A DNA stretch of 64,000 bases from Apodospora peruviana (GCA_033439685.1 JAUEDM010000005.1:806001-870000); one strand, 5' to 3'. Shown: positions 12,205 to 23,077, counted from the stretch's first letter. The notes: generated from the letters alone by a model not told the origin. Program-made: numbers and translations.

Positions 12205-12440
12205 TGCACAGCCGATGGAGGGCAAGCACTGCAATTTTAGCCTCAGGGGAGAGTGGTAGTGAAGATGGCTGGGGCAATGGCTCGGTCCGGCAATATGCAG
12301 GAAAGGGAAGTCGGCACTCGCGTGTCTGTTCGGTCGCGACTGCTGTAATGGCTTTCCGGGAACAACTCGGCGGCATCGGCCTGCGGCTTCCCGAGTTTCC
12401 CGTATGCCTAACAAAGGGATCCGAGAAGGAACGACCGCGA
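12205..12440 (+). repeat. dispersed repeat copy A beside HET gene 1
   Basis: This stretch aligns by eye with 17500-17775 on the same strand. Shared blocks include GGCAATGG, TCGGTCCGGC, GGAAGTCGG, CTCGGCG and ATCGGCCTGC in the same order, with many transition differences. It fills the interval between the HET-1 start (12029) and the dehydrogenase stop (12634). Nothing else in that 600-bp interval looks functional. The ends are not sharply defined, and I see no terminal inverted repeats or coding capacity. It could be a MITE, a solo LTR fragment or a degraded gene piece. Confidence 0.6.
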
Positions 12441-12633
12441 ACAATCTGTTGTTAGAGCAGTGAGAGACAGCAAAAGGTCCCACCAACTTTCGCCCTCGCC
12501 CCAACGTCGAATTGCCAGAACGACGGTTGCGCCGCAAATTCCCTACCAAAGGTGCTTCGCAATCTGTAATTACATGGAGACTGGAAAACTGCTACTGCAC
12601 CTACCTTGCTAGACAGGTAATGAGGTAACGTAG

Positions 12634-13869
12634 CTAATCACGCCCTACCCTCACCACAACCTTGCCGAAATGCCCCCCACCAAACAAGTACTTGACCGCC
12701 TCCTTGCCCTCGTCGAACCCAAACACCCGATCGACCACCGGCTTGATCCTAGCCTGTTCGTAGAACGGCATCATCTCGCCCTCAAACACGTCCCTCGGCC
12801 CCACGATGATGCCCTTGAGCGTCACGTTGCGCCTCAGTGCCAGCAGGTTCAGGTTCATCCGGCTGCCCGGCGCGTCCTCCTTGCCTGACAGGTACCCGAT
12901 GCACGCAATCAGCCCGCCGAACGCGACGCAGTCGAGCGACCGGTACAGCGTCTGCGCACCGCCCGTCTCGAAGATCACGTCGGCGCCCTTGCCGCCCGTC
13001 AGCGCCATGACGGTCTCCTGCCACTCGGGATCGGCTCGGTAGTTGATCAGGTGGTCGGCGCCCAGCGCCTTGGCGCGGGCGAGCTTCTCGTCCGACGAAG
13101 ACGTGATGACCACGGTCGCGCCGGCCGCCTTGGCGATCTGCAAACCCGCGATGCTCACCCCGCCGGTGCCCTGGAGGAGGACCACTTTTCCCTTCAGATT
13201 GTCGCCGCCGCCCAGCCGTTTTCCCGCGGTGGGGGCGTACAGACTCATCCAGGCCGTGACGGCCGCGATGGGCAGGCAGCTGGCCTCCTCGTCGGTCAGG
13301 TAGTCCGGACACCGCACGAGGCCGGACGACGGAAACACGCGGTAGGTCTGGAGGACGCCGTCGAGGGGGCGGCCCAGGCCGTTCGTCATGTCGGCGGCCG
13401 TGATCTGGCCGGTCACGTGGGACTGGATGAAGGTGGACAGGACGCGGTCGCCTACCTTCCAGGCGGTGGAGGATGGGTCCTGGTCGCCGATGGCGACGAC
13501 GACGCCGCACATGTCGGAGCAGGGGACGAAGGGATCCTCGGGCGGCGCGTCGATGGTCTTGTGGTGGTTGTAGAGGCCCATGATGACTATGCGAACTCGC
13601 CGCTTGGTTGTAAGCAATTCAAATCCCCTGTTGGAAGGCAGACAAACCGAATCAAATTGTAGTCTGGGAACGGGTGCAACAAATAGGTAGGTAAGTAGGT
13701 AGGTAGGGACTTTACCTTCTGTGTCTCGGAAGTTGAGAGAAACAGCCTTGATCTGGACCAGCACCTCGTTCTTGCCCGGCTGTGGCATGGGCCCGGAGGA
13801 CCTGACGAGCTTGTCCAGGCCGTCACCCCGAGTGTTCCACTTCTCGACGACGGTGGTAGTATTAGCCAT
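12634..13869 (-). CDS. zinc-type alcohol dehydrogenase / quinone oxidoreductase (MDR family)
   Basis: Two exons, 13716-13869 and 12634-13586, encode 368 residues. The family sequence NFRDTE joins VIMGLYN across the junction. The 129-bp intron (13587-13715) is a multiple of three and has no stop, so an unspliced reading stays open; its content (repeated TACC units) is not protein-like. The N-terminal GroES-like fold holds PCSDMCGVVVAIG and KVGDRVL. The nucleotide fold has the AxxGxxG-like LLQGTGGVSIAGLQ, and the GADHLINY and GGKGADVI(F)E motifs follow. Such enzymes reduce or oxidise alcohols, aldehydes or quinones with NAD(P)H in the cytosol. The substrate is unknown. It has no obvious pathway partner nearby. 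Confidence 0.9.
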   Translation of the reverse strand: MANTTTVVEKWNTRGDGLDKLVRSSGPMPQPGKNEVLVQIKAVSLNFRDTEGKVPTYLLTYLFVAPVPRLQFDSVCLPSNRGFELLTTKRRVRIVIMGLYNHHKTIDAPPEDPFVPCSDMCGVVVAIGDQDPSSTAWKVGDRVLSTFIQSHVTGQITAADMTNGLGRPLDGVLQTYRVFPSSGLVRCPDYLTDEEASCLPIAAVTAWMSLYAPTAGKRLGGGDNLKGKVVLLQGTGGVSIAGLQIAKAAGATVVITSSSDEKLARAKALGADHLINYRADPEWQETVMALTGGKGADVIFETGGAQTLYRSLDCVAFGGLIACIGYLSGKEDAPGSRMNLNLLALRRNVTLKGIIVGPRDVFEGEMMPFYEQARIKPVVDRVFGFDEGKEAVKYLFGGGHFGKVVVRVGRD

Positions 13870-15013
13870 GCTTTGCGGGATAATTAGGGAATGGGAAAGA
13901 CCAGATGGTTCGAAAGTCTTGGAGTGGTGTCTTTTTTCTTCTTTATCTAGACTCGGCGGAAAGTATGACGATGGAGGTTAAATGCGGGGAAAGATCATCA
14001 ACTTGCACGACGTCGAGTGAATAAAAAACCCAAGGCTTGTGGAGAACCTGGTATGGAGATGGAATCCTGCCAATATGGGGAACAGGTCCGAGTATGATGA
14101 TGTAATACATCCAGTCTGCGACAGGGAGTCGTCAAATAGCGACCCAGATATTTTGTATGGTCTAGTTCTACTGTATCATTTTCAACCACTCAACCCGCAA
14201 CCATCATAAAGAACAAAATAAAAATAAAAAGTTGCAACACAACCAGCAGCAACTATTTAATACATATTCCATCGAACCGGAACTCCTAACTTTGGGGGAA
14301 ACCCCCTAAACCCCCCTAACCCGTATTTTACAACCCGCTTTTCGACGTGCACGTCTTCAAATTTGGCATTTCGTCCGATTCTCCTTTCATCTCGTTGTTT
14401 CCTCTGGACCCAACAAGCTTGACATTGCTCGGTACTTGAAGATCTCCCTTGTCTTTTTCACCGTAGCTCCATCCCTTGTGGCAAGTTGAAACAGATGATC
14501 CAACTGCACTGCCGAGGCAATCCCGGTGAACCGCAAGACTTGAACGGTCGCACTTACACCACGTCAAACCTGATGATTCGGACAGCTTCGTGGTCCTTGC
14601 CCAATATGGACTTCTCTTTGACACGTTGGCCAATGATTTCCACGTGTGGATTGTGGAGCTGAAGGACTTGTCCCCGTTTCGGAAGACTAACGCTCAGCTG
14701 CAGGAAACCACAAGGGTTTTGGCCAATCGAGCTGATGATGGCGGTGGCACAGCTCGTAATAGCGTATGTTGGACAAGCAAGCCATCGCGAGGTCCGGCCA
14801 GTCAGCCGCAGTCCCGACAAGAAAATATAAGCTTTCGCCAAGATCCCAAGATCGAGCCCTTATTCCTCAACGCTCGCCACACCCGCCCTCTGTTGCTCGG
14901 CACCTTTGTTTTTCATAGCTTGGCACACTTTACTATGTACGACATCAATCAAGCACCAGGCGAGAGTCGCGGTTCACCACCATTGCTAGGAAAGAAGAAG
15001 AATAAGAGCCTGT
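13870..15013. other. intergenic between dehydrogenase and LtrA-like gene
   Basis: About 1.1 kb holding the upstream regions of two divergent genes. At 14292-14322 there is a C-rich string (blocks of CCCCTAA, CCCCCCTAACCC) that resembles degenerate fungal telomere repeat. An ATG-led frame at 14935 runs into the LtrA region but cannot be joined in phase to the family sequence. Confidence 0.45.
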
Positions 15014-17177
15014 ATGCTATTTCCCTTCCTCCGCTCTGGGAAAGTCTTGGCTGATCAGATTCGAAGTGACGCAGAAAAGTCTAAGCGACGCATCCACCGT
15101 ACGGCGCCATGGATCAAGAATCCACTGCAGGGCGTGGACAAAGAGCATCTCGTGTTTGCGCCTCGGCATGAAGCCAGCACCCTGGAGCTCTTCTTTGACC
15201 TTTTCTTGTATGCTGCCAAGTCCCCGATTTCCCCCTCGAGACTGTCCATCAAGTCGTGGTTGCTGTCCTAACCCTTGAGAACCAATTTTGCAGCGTTGCG
15301 AACCTGGCCACGTTCACGACTTACCATTCCATCGTCGATCACTCGTCGCTCTTTGCCTATGTCGGCTTCTTCGCCATCATCTGGCTCACCTGGTTCCACG
15401 TTACGCTTCACGATGTCCGCTTCGCCCACGATACCGTCCTCGAGCGCGTCGCAAAGGTCTTGCAGATGATTTGCTTTGTTGGTTTCGCTCTGGTCGGCTC
15501 GGCGTTTGCACCAGGAACCGACAAGGGCGACAACACCAACTTCCGCATTCTATGCTACACCTTGGTCCTCAGCCGCGCTCTGTTTGCGTTTCAGTACATT
15601 GTTGTCGGCATCTTCACCGCCGTGGCTCGCAGGACTGACCTCTTTCTGCCCTTGGCCTTGAATATTGCTGTATACCTCGCCGCTGCTGGCGCGTTTGCGG
15701 CCATGATCCCAAAGTTCCCCGACGACGCGCCGGTCGACTCGTCCAATGGCATTTATTCAGTGTGGTGGGTCGTCATGGCATTGGAGAGCATTGCCACAAT
15801 TGCCATTTCGTGCTGTTGGCGAATGCTCAGCTTCAAGAAGACTCATCTTATCGAGCGCATGGGTCTCCTTACCCTCATCGTCATCGGTGAAGGGGCCATC
15901 GGTGTTACCAAGACCATTAGCCGGATGATGGGCAAGAATGGGCTCGACCCCGAAGGCAGTGCCATGGTGCTCTGCATTGTATTGTTGCTGGTAAGCTGCC
16001 CCAGGCTCCTCAGAGAGAGAGAGAGCGTGATGTGGCTAACGCGCTGCCGGCCTGCCCCTTGCAGATTGGCATCTGGATGACCTACTTTGATAACCACCCG
16101 CATGGACACTATGGCACGATTCGGCAGCAAATATGGTCCACCTTGCACTTTCCGATCCACCTAGCCATTGTCGGTCTCGTCGAAGGCGCGCAGCAAGTGG
16201 CGCTTGCTCGGTATACGGCGCACGGCATCGTCAAGCTGGAAAGTAGCTTTGTCAAGTACTGCTTCAAAGACCACCTGGACGGTTCCAAGCTCACCGACAA
16301 GCTCTTGGAGACCATAAAGTACTTCCAGCTTGACAAGAAAATCCAGAGTGGTATTTACGTCGACGAAATCACCATTGGTCTCTGGAACGCGGGCAACACG
16401 ACGGGTGTCTGCGGCCCAAGTATCGTCGGCAACAGCTTCGAGGACCTTCCCGACAGTTTGTATCAGGTATTCTTGTACTCGGTGGCGGCCATTTACAGCT
16501 CGCTCGGCCTGGCCATCCCCATCGACGAGGATCCCATCCCGGTCATGTTCGAGTCGTGGAAGCTCATTTACCGCTACTTTTGGTCGTCGTTTACCATCCT
16601 GGTGGCTTGCTTCCTCGTGTGCATGATGCTCATTCGGCGCAACAAGATGGACATTTTCGACTGGTCTGCCATGTTTAGTCGCTCGACGGCCATCGTCATT
16701 GGCTGCATCCTCTTGGCCTTCTCCGCTAAGCACGACCTCATATATCAGATTCTCGAGGAGCCCATCATCCTGCCGCTCGCCGTATGCATGCTGTACGTCA
16801 TCCTGGTGCTCGACCGGATTAGCGCGTGGTTTGCGAATCGTCGAAACAGGAAGTCTGGAGACCCGCTGACTGGAGTGGGGGCCGATGGGCACGGGGCCGA
16901 TGATGAAGAGCAGGAAGCGGTTACTTCAGTCGTTGGCGCGGGGCCAGCAAAGACGGAGGAGCATCGCATGTCCTACAACCCCTTGGGAGGTTCTGTCATG
17001 CCATCGTATTACGGAGCAGCAGACGCAACGGCATACAGCAGCGGCGCATACGTAATGCCGAACTCCCTTCCAACCTATGTGTATCAGCAACCAGCACCTC
17101 CCGTTGCATATCCGGCCAATCCTGGGTACGCAAGTGGCGGTTACCTTCCCGTCAACAATGGTCAGTATCCTGGTTAG
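15014..17177 (+). CDS. low-temperature-requirement A (LtrA)-like membrane protein
   Basis: Three exons, 15014-15207, 15294-15990 and 16065-17177, encode 667 residues. The introns are GT-AG, and the first has TCCTAAC as branch. The family signature RHEASTLELFFDLFFVANL spans the first junction. Multiple hydrophobic helices follow over about 450 residues, with LIVIGEGAIG in the middle, then a Pro/Tyr/Gly-rich cytosolic tail. PF06772 members are polytopic membrane proteins of unknown biochemical role; the name comes from a Listeria cold-growth mutant. The start is uncertain: the ATG at 15014 is the nearest in-frame one, and another upstream exon is possible. Confidence 0.88.
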
Positions 17178-17499
17178 ATGGGTTAGTAGAGCCTGAGGGG
17201 AAATCAATCGTAGTGTCTCTTTCTTTGTTCTTAATGGACTGGTTTATTGTAAGCGATGGGCGTCGGTGTGTTGGGCGTTTTATCTTGGCAGGGACTAGAG
17301 ATTGATGAGACACTTCGAGATGCGAATAGATGCAGAATGTTCTCCATATTTGGTCATGGTTTGAGGCATAGTTATTGCAAGATACCAGGCTGTAATAATT
17401 AAGTATAGATAGGGTAATTCGTCGATATTATTTCCAACTAAACCTCTCAATTTGCAAGGTGGCAAGCCAATCTCAACATCATAGCCACTGGCCAGTTGA

Positions 17500-17775
17500 G
17501 CGATGCTGGCTGATGGAATCTTACGTTGTCCGAATTGTAGGGTCAGATGCATCATCTTACACCATGGTGGTGCCATTAGATGGGCAATGGGTCGGTCCGG
17601 CGATGTGTCAGGTTACTCGGATAGGAAAAGGAAGTCGGAACCCAGAATTCAAGCGTGTTTGTCCGGCCGCGAGTGCAGTAAGTGGCTGTCCAGAACAGCT
17701 CGGCGTTATCGGCCTGCACCTTCCTAATTTTATCTCATGCATGCCTGTTGCCTCAACCTCTAAGCCTGTCAAAGG
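17500..17775 (+). repeat. dispersed repeat copy B beside HET gene 2
   Basis: This is the second copy of the repeat at 12205-12440, in the same orientation. The match is clearest from GGGCAATGG (about 17582) to CGGCCTGCACCTTCC (about 17724). It lies between the LtrA gene end (17177) and the HET-2 stop (17951). The surrounding 770 bp contains no other recognisable feature. The copies differ mainly by transitions and small indels, which suggests an old event. Confidence 0.6.
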
Positions 17776-17950
17776 AAGGAAGGAGGGAGCCAAACAAGAC
17801 CCGACACCCGATTCCGATTCCCGATATTTCGTGAGCGGGGAAGGCTCGTTTTGCTGGCAAGCTTTCCCTCCACAAACCTGAGGTACCTAATCCTGAGGTC
17901 CTGCCAGTTATCCGATCATCTCTTTCATACCTTACTTTCCAATCTCTGCC

Positions 17951-20044
17951 CTAATATATCCGAATGCTTTCCGTCACCAAATCGTCGTCCGCCCCTTTCA
18001 ACTTGTCAAGCAATTCGCCATGCATGATCCCCTGTACATATACCTCGCCCAGCAATTTGTACCCATCGAGATACGGTCGCAGAAGAAACGGCATGTCGGC
18101 ACCAAGAAGCACCATTATCTTATCTCCTGTCTCGACACGCGCCCTCGTCAGTCCAAAATACCCCGACCTCGAGTGTACAAACCGCCAGCCTGCTCTGGTG
18201 AGGTAGCCCCTGTCCACCGCGTAGCACATGGCTAGGTGCTGTTCTGCTACATGTAGTCCTGCGAGACCCGACGTGTTTTCTTCAGCTGATTCCTTGGACG
18301 ACGCCTTCGCAGAAGGATGTTGCCCTTCTTTCCCGTCCGATGCCGACGGCTTACGGTCCCAAAGCTGACGCAGCGTATCAGCTTTCGCCACCCCTCGATA
18401 CACGGTAGACCAGAATGCAAGAGCCAAAGTCAGGTCGCCGTCAAGCTGCGGCTGGTAAGGCGCGTCGTTGGTCTCACAGCTGCCGGTATCGATCCGGACA
18501 CCTGCAATCTTGGCCCACGATGTAATACATTCCTCCCAGGAACCGTACGAGTCTACGGTTCCTCCACCCAAATTCGGTGAACCGTCCAGCCAATCTACCG
18601 TGATGGCTGGCACACCCAACACTCTGTCAGGCTTGCCGTCATGAGAATAAATCACCCCTTCGTAGGGTATGCTCTGCGAGGCATTCGTGGCCTCAGGCTC
18701 GGTCCGAACTCTATACCAGAAGCTCATCGGTCGCTGCTTAATGGACCAGTCGGCAACCCATGAGGGAAGCTCCCGACTCATATCGTCCGTCTTCTCTTCG
18801 GCGAAGGAGAGAATATCGAGGCTGCTGTGGAGCTTGATGTATGCGCACGCCGCTTGGGTAAAGACGTCTGCCCGAGTCTGTGTCATACCGTAGTCCGGCA
18901 CGATATCATACTCGGGCAGAGCGAGTCCGAGGTAGGCGTACACCTTGTCCAATGGGTCGGTTACTTCGGAGTATCGCGCGACCGGCAGCAATCTGTCGAG
19001 TGTGTATCCCCTGGTCTCGGCCCAGTCCTCGCTCCCCTCGAAAATGAACTTGAACGGCCCAATGTCCATCTTATACAGCCACGAAAGTCTTTGTACCTTG
19101 GGCACCAGATCTGTCATGTCATACATGTCACGGTCCTTGGGTGTGAGCCCACCAGTCGGTTCGACATCAAAATGCCAGCGTATCATCAAGCCAACGGTCT
19201 CCAAGAACCGAAGTGCCCCTTTCAGCATCGCTCTATCCGCTTCCGCCTCGTCCGTGTTGAATGTCACGTCCGGCGACACGGTGAGCTCTTGGCAAATCCA
19301 ACCGCGGAACCAGTACTCGCTCCGGAAAAACTCGTCGACGGCGGCCCAGTCAACGCCCATCTCCTCTAGTTTGTCCAGACACGCCGACGTCCAGACCACC
19401 TTGGCCTCCGCGTCGTATCTCACGTTCTCCCACGGCACGCCCTTTTCCTCGTAATGGTTTTCGATGATCTTTTGGACGTGGTCAATCATCTGGACACCAC
19501 GCAAGCCGAGAGTGATTTGTGGGGAGGTGCCAAGCCACGAGTACGCCCACGCGCAGGACTCGTAGATCTGGCACATCATGCGGACCTGGGTGGCTTTCTC
19601 GTCCATGTCGCTCTGGTTGATGCAGATTTGGTCGGCCCAGATGAACAGCGTTTCGGCCAACTCCCATGAGCCATCTTGCTTGCACAGGCTCTGTAACAGG
19701 CTACCAAGTGCTAGGCCGAGAGACTTGAAGACGTTGAATGTCCTCCCGTCGACGATGACCGGTACGGTGTCGGTCGGGTCTCCTGCGCGATACGACATCG
19801 CGATGAAGGGCGATGATCCAGGGCCGTCTTCCGCATTGCATTTGGACAGCGGGGTGTTCTGGTGAAGGGTGAAGCGCAGCGGACCCTCGGGATCCGACTC
19901 ATCGGGCTTCAGGGCCTTAAGCAATCGAATTTCTTGCTCCTCCGTGTCCAAAGTCTTGTACTGCCCAGATTGATAGAAGTCATCATTTTCGGGGCAGTGA
20001 AAATGTGGTTGGTTGTGAGTTGTCTTTTGCCCATGTCTCGCCAT
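17951..20044 (-). CDS. HET-domain (heterokaryon incompatibility) protein 2
   Basis: A single exon encodes 697 residues from ATG 20044. The HET core has FIAMSYRAGD near residue 79, then LFIWADQICINQSD near 133-146, then QVRMMCQIYESC and AYSWLG. This is the short form of the domain, without the CWG tripeptide found in HET protein 1. WFRGWICQELTV and LDKVYAYLGLA follow, both usual in the region behind the domain. The C-terminus ends in the block found in many such proteins (GYFGLTRARVETGDKIMVLLGA). It probably acts in allorecognition or cell-death signalling by family resemblance. It is not closely related to HET protein 1, so the pair is not a recent tandem duplicate. Confidence 0.9.
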   Translation of the reverse strand: MARHGQKTTHNQPHFHCPENDDFYQSGQYKTLDTEEQEIRLLKALKPDESDPEGPLRFTLHQNTPLSKCNAEDGPGSSPFIAMSYRAGDPTDTVPVIVDGRTFNVFKSLGLALGSLLQSLCKQDGSWELAETLFIWADQICINQSDMDEKATQVRMMCQIYESCAWAYSWLGTSPQITLGLRGVQMIDHVQKIIENHYEEKGVPWENVRYDAEAKVVWTSACLDKLEEMGVDWAAVDEFFRSEYWFRGWICQELTVSPDVTFNTDEAEADRAMLKGALRFLETVGLMIRWHFDVEPTGGLTPKDRDMYDMTDLVPKVQRLSWLYKMDIGPFKFIFEGSEDWAETRGYTLDRLLPVARYSEVTDPLDKVYAYLGLALPEYDIVPDYGMTQTRADVFTQAACAYIKLHSSLDILSFAEEKTDDMSRELPSWVADWSIKQRPMSFWYRVRTEPEATNASQSIPYEGVIYSHDGKPDRVLGVPAITVDWLDGSPNLGGGTVDSYGSWEECITSWAKIAGVRIDTGSCETNDAPYQPQLDGDLTLALAFWSTVYRGVAKADTLRQLWDRKPSASDGKEGQHPSAKASSKESAEENTSGLAGLHVAEQHLAMCYAVDRGYLTRAGWRFVHSRSGYFGLTRARVETGDKIMVLLGADMPFLLRPYLDGYKLLGEVYVQGIMHGELLDKLKGADDDLVTESIRIY

Positions 20045-20413
20045 TTTGTCGGAGGTTCGATGCTGCTGTTGGAATGGTTAGGTATGCAGCAATCTTGGAC
20101 GGTCCATTCCCTCTCGGTGCCCAAGTATTTGTTCGGGTATCAGTTGTTGCCTTGTGCAGATAATCAGTCAGGATTTTCAGCCCAAATCCCTGTCATGACA
20201 GATTTGCTAAAAATAACTACGCGAACTTAGTAAGTTTCTATCCTTCCAGTTGAGCAGATGCCGACAGATTTTGGGTCCAGTCTCTACTCGCATTTGGCCG
20301 TAAATCGGTCCTTCTCTCAACCTCCAGTCAAACCATTTCCAGCAAACAGGTGTCACACCCTCTCACAGGCTCTCAGTTTCGACTCTCGTCTATCGAAAAT
20401 CCCAAGCAACAAT
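20045..20413. other. short intergenic interval
   Basis: 370 bp between the HET-2 start and the stop of the FAD oxidoreductase. No feature seen beyond promoter and 3'-end sequence. Confidence 0.4.
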
Positions 20414-22264
20414 TCAGTTATATCGGACAATCGCCGTCTGCTCATTGACAACTCCACAAGTAGCACACCTCACGATATCATCTCTCAAAATCCTCCAATT
20501 CCCACAACCCGCACATCTCCTCGCCAGAACATCCCTCCCAGTTTTGTCATCCCTCCGCACCAACTCATCATCATACCACCTCAACAAGCCCGCCCAGCGG
20601 CTCTTATACTTGCCCGTGGCAACCGCGTCCTTGATCCTAGCGGCAGACAGCGCCACCACGGTCTCAACAACGTCGGGATCAGCCTGGCAAGGCGGACCAC
20701 GCATCAACTCGATCGCCTCGTCCGCAAACGCAATATATTCGGGCCTATCTGCCCCCCACTCCCACGCGATTATAGCTTTGGCCACATTTTCGAACGTGCA
20801 CCCGCGCATGGCCTGCCACTCCTGGTTGCCCGTCCCGCAGAGATACTGCCAAAGCGGACCCAAGGGTCCCGTGCGCCTCGACCGCATCATCAGGTAGTTG
20901 AAGACGTTCATGCGATGGAGGTTGCCTACCCTGCCGCGACAGAACCGCGCGTACTCGTCCATCACTGCTTCCCTCTTTCTCGTCTCGAGAAGATACCGCG
21001 GTGTTATCTCCGCGAGGTACACGCTGGTCGCCATGTTGCAGTTGATGCCGGGTGAATAGAGCGGATTCGTGAAGCCGGCCGCGTCGCCGATCGCCGCCCA
21101 TCCGGGACCTGTCACAACGGGAGAATCGTACGTCAGGGTCTTGCGGATGTGCCAGGTCGTCTTTGGTCCGTAGAGTTCGGTGACGAGCTTGTGCTGCGAC
21201 ATGAGGTTGCGCATCCGCTCGTAGCGGCTCGTGATCCACCAGAACTTGCGCTCGGCCTCGCATGAGCCGTATTTCTCGAGATTGGGCGGGTAGACGACAT
21301 CGCTGCGGAGCGCGTAGCCGATGGAGACGACCCAGCGGAACTTGAGTTGAAACATCTGAGCGAGTTTGGTAGTGGAGGGGTAGTCGTCCGGCTGGGTGTC
21401 TTTGCCGTTCAAGTCGAGGAGGAAGTTGATCATGTTGACGAGGTTGGGTAAGGGTGAGCCCTCCCAACTTGGAAGCCGAATAACCCACGCCCATCCTTCG
21501 GGCAGACAGATATGGTTCGTGTTGCACGACTCATAGCACGGAAACGGGATATTCTTCTCGTCTCGGCCGGAGAACTCGAAGTACCCCCAAAATGAATCGG
21601 TGTTGAATCCCGGGAACCTTCTTGTCCGCGACGCCTTGGACGCAAATCTCCTGAATCGACCGGTGGCATCGACAAGCAGCTTGGTATCTACCGACAAATT
21701 TCGGCCGTGCGTATCCGCCACCTTGACGTTCACTTGACACTGGCCCAGAGACGCAGCAGTTGCGTCGACATCGACGCTATGCCCATGGAGCACCTTGATG
21801 CCCAACCGCTGGGCATACAGCGTCAGCAAGAGCTCGCTGACGGTCCGTTCGATCTGTAGGGTGGGCACAAAGTCGCCAGATGGACCGTTGGCCGAAAAAG
21901 TCCCAATGTCGTCGGGCTCGTCGGCATTCAAGTAGTAGAAGGCGAGACCATCTTTGGGACCGAATAGGCGCCAGAGCAGGGCGGAGCCGATACCGACTGT
22001 TTTCATCCATAGACCAAAGGTAGTCAGCGTGCTCTCGCCGATCTTGTAGCCTGGGCTGTGGTTCTTTTCGAAGACAGTTATGGATGGTGTCGGTGCAGAA
22101 GAGGTGGTGAGTCTCTTGATAGCGTGGATCGAGTAGATGAGGGAGTGGATCCCCCCTCCAACCACGACGATGTCGGACTGGGAGACTGGGTGATGGCCGT
22201 AGCCGGCATTTTGATTCTGTGCGTTCAGGAACTTGGAGCTGCTGGGTGAAGAGGAGAGGGCCAT
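20414..22264 (-). CDS. FAD-dependent halogenase-like oxidoreductase with C-terminal zinc ribbon
   Basis: A single exon encodes about 616 residues from ATG 22264. The FAD-binding fold opens with VVVGGGIHSL near residues 33-42. IGESTLTTFGLW follows, matching the GESxxP/L loop of the flavin-dependent halogenase group. Later comes WAWVIRLP (about 258-265), close to but not identical with the halogenase signature WxWxIP. The second FAD motif GDAAGFTNPLYSPG lies at about 393-406. At the extreme C-terminus two CxxC pairs (Cys 584, 587, 600, 603) form a likely zinc ribbon. The enzyme may halogenate or hydroxylate an aromatic or carrier-bound substrate. No polyketide or peptide synthase lies in the window, so its pathway is unknown. 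Assignment to superfamily is firm; activity is inferred. Confidence 0.8.
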   Translation of the reverse strand: MALSSSPSSSKFLNAQNQNAGYGHHPVSQSDIVVVGGGIHSLIYSIHAIKRLTTSSAPTPSITVFEKNHSPGYKIGESTLTTFGLWMKTVGIGSALLWRLFGPKDGLAFYYLNADEPDDIGTFSANGPSGDFVPTLQIERTVSELLLTLYAQRLGIKVLHGHSVDVDATAASLGQCQVNVKVADTHGRNLSVDTKLLVDATGRFRRFASKASRTRRFPGFNTDSFWGYFEFSGRDEKNIPFPCYESCNTNHICLPEGWAWVIRLPSWEGSPLPNLVNMINFLLDLNGKDTQPDDYPSTTKLAQMFQLKFRWVVSIGYALRSDVVYPPNLEKYGSCEAERKFWWITSRYERMRNLMSQHKLVTELYGPKTTWHIRKTLTYDSPVVTGPGWAAIGDAAGFTNPLYSPGINCNMATSVYLAEITPRYLLETRKREAVMDEYARFCRGRVGNLHRMNVFNYLMMRSRRTGPLGPLWQYLCGTGNQEWQAMRGCTFENVAKAIIAWEWGADRPEYIAFADEAIELMRGPPCQADPDVVETVVALSAARIKDAVATGKYKSRWAGLLRWYDDELVRRDDKTGRDVLARRCAGCGNWRILRDDIVRCATCGVVNEQTAIVRYN

Positions 22265-23077
22265 GATGTCGTATTCCACAGAGTTGAGTTTCAATACTTA
22301 CTCAATGAACTGCAAACTGAACTCAGGTAAACAATACCCCTCTTTTTATTTGAGGTTAAGTTGTGGATAGGACCGATCCTCCCTGGGCTGTTGATATCCG
22401 AGGTCCTCTGTTAATACCGTACTTATTCAGGTGGAGCCACGTTACATGCGGTTCCTTAGCGGTGCCAGTGCCTTGGAAGACTCATAAGCTCGGGGTTCAC
22501 GACAATCCAAAGTCCGATCAGTCCAATTGAGAGAAACCTTTGCTATAACCCCGCCTCTGTCCAACCTTAACCTTGAACAAGAGTTCGTTGAAGGAGGCAG
22601 TTTACCTGGCTCGCGTGGGAGAAGGGTTCGGACTAAGTCTAAACAGAAAGTTATCGAGGCGCGCCGGCCGGTTGGTAAGAGCCATTCTCTTGATGTCGAG
22701 AGTTGAAGTCTTTAAAGCCGCTTCCGGGGTACCCGCAACACACCTCTGGTAGGCCCAGTTATTGCCAAACTCTTATCATCAAGCTAATTTCCAGGCTAAT
22801 CAGTTCTCCTTTACGAAACACCTCTGCCTCGAGCAACGATCATGCATCTGTATAAAACTGACTGGGTCTAGTTGTATCCCACCTGGTAACTAAGGCACTC
22901 CATCCACAAAGGTATCTCATCCATCAAATCAGATCACTTTCATCACAACCAAAGTTGCATGCTGGAGTCCCCCAGCCAACCAGCATTTGCCATTTTCTCT
23001 TCCTCTACCATAATTTTAATACCCCAATCCAAGCTAACAAATCTTCTCCGAATTACGATGGCTGAAATCATATGAAA
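22265..23077. other. intergenic
   Basis: About 800 bp with the promoter of the FAD enzyme (pyrimidine-rich near 22320-22350) and the 3' flank of the chitin-binding gene. No gene or repeat seen. Confidence 0.4.

Noticed and set aside
13051..13662. Long plus-strand frame opposite the dehydrogenase
   Set aside because: It is the antisense shadow of a GC-rich coding exon with clear MDR motifs on the minus strand.
14554..14841. Minus-strand 95-codon frame upstream of the LtrA gene
   Set aside because: No family resemblance, no splice partner, and it overlaps the likely promoter.
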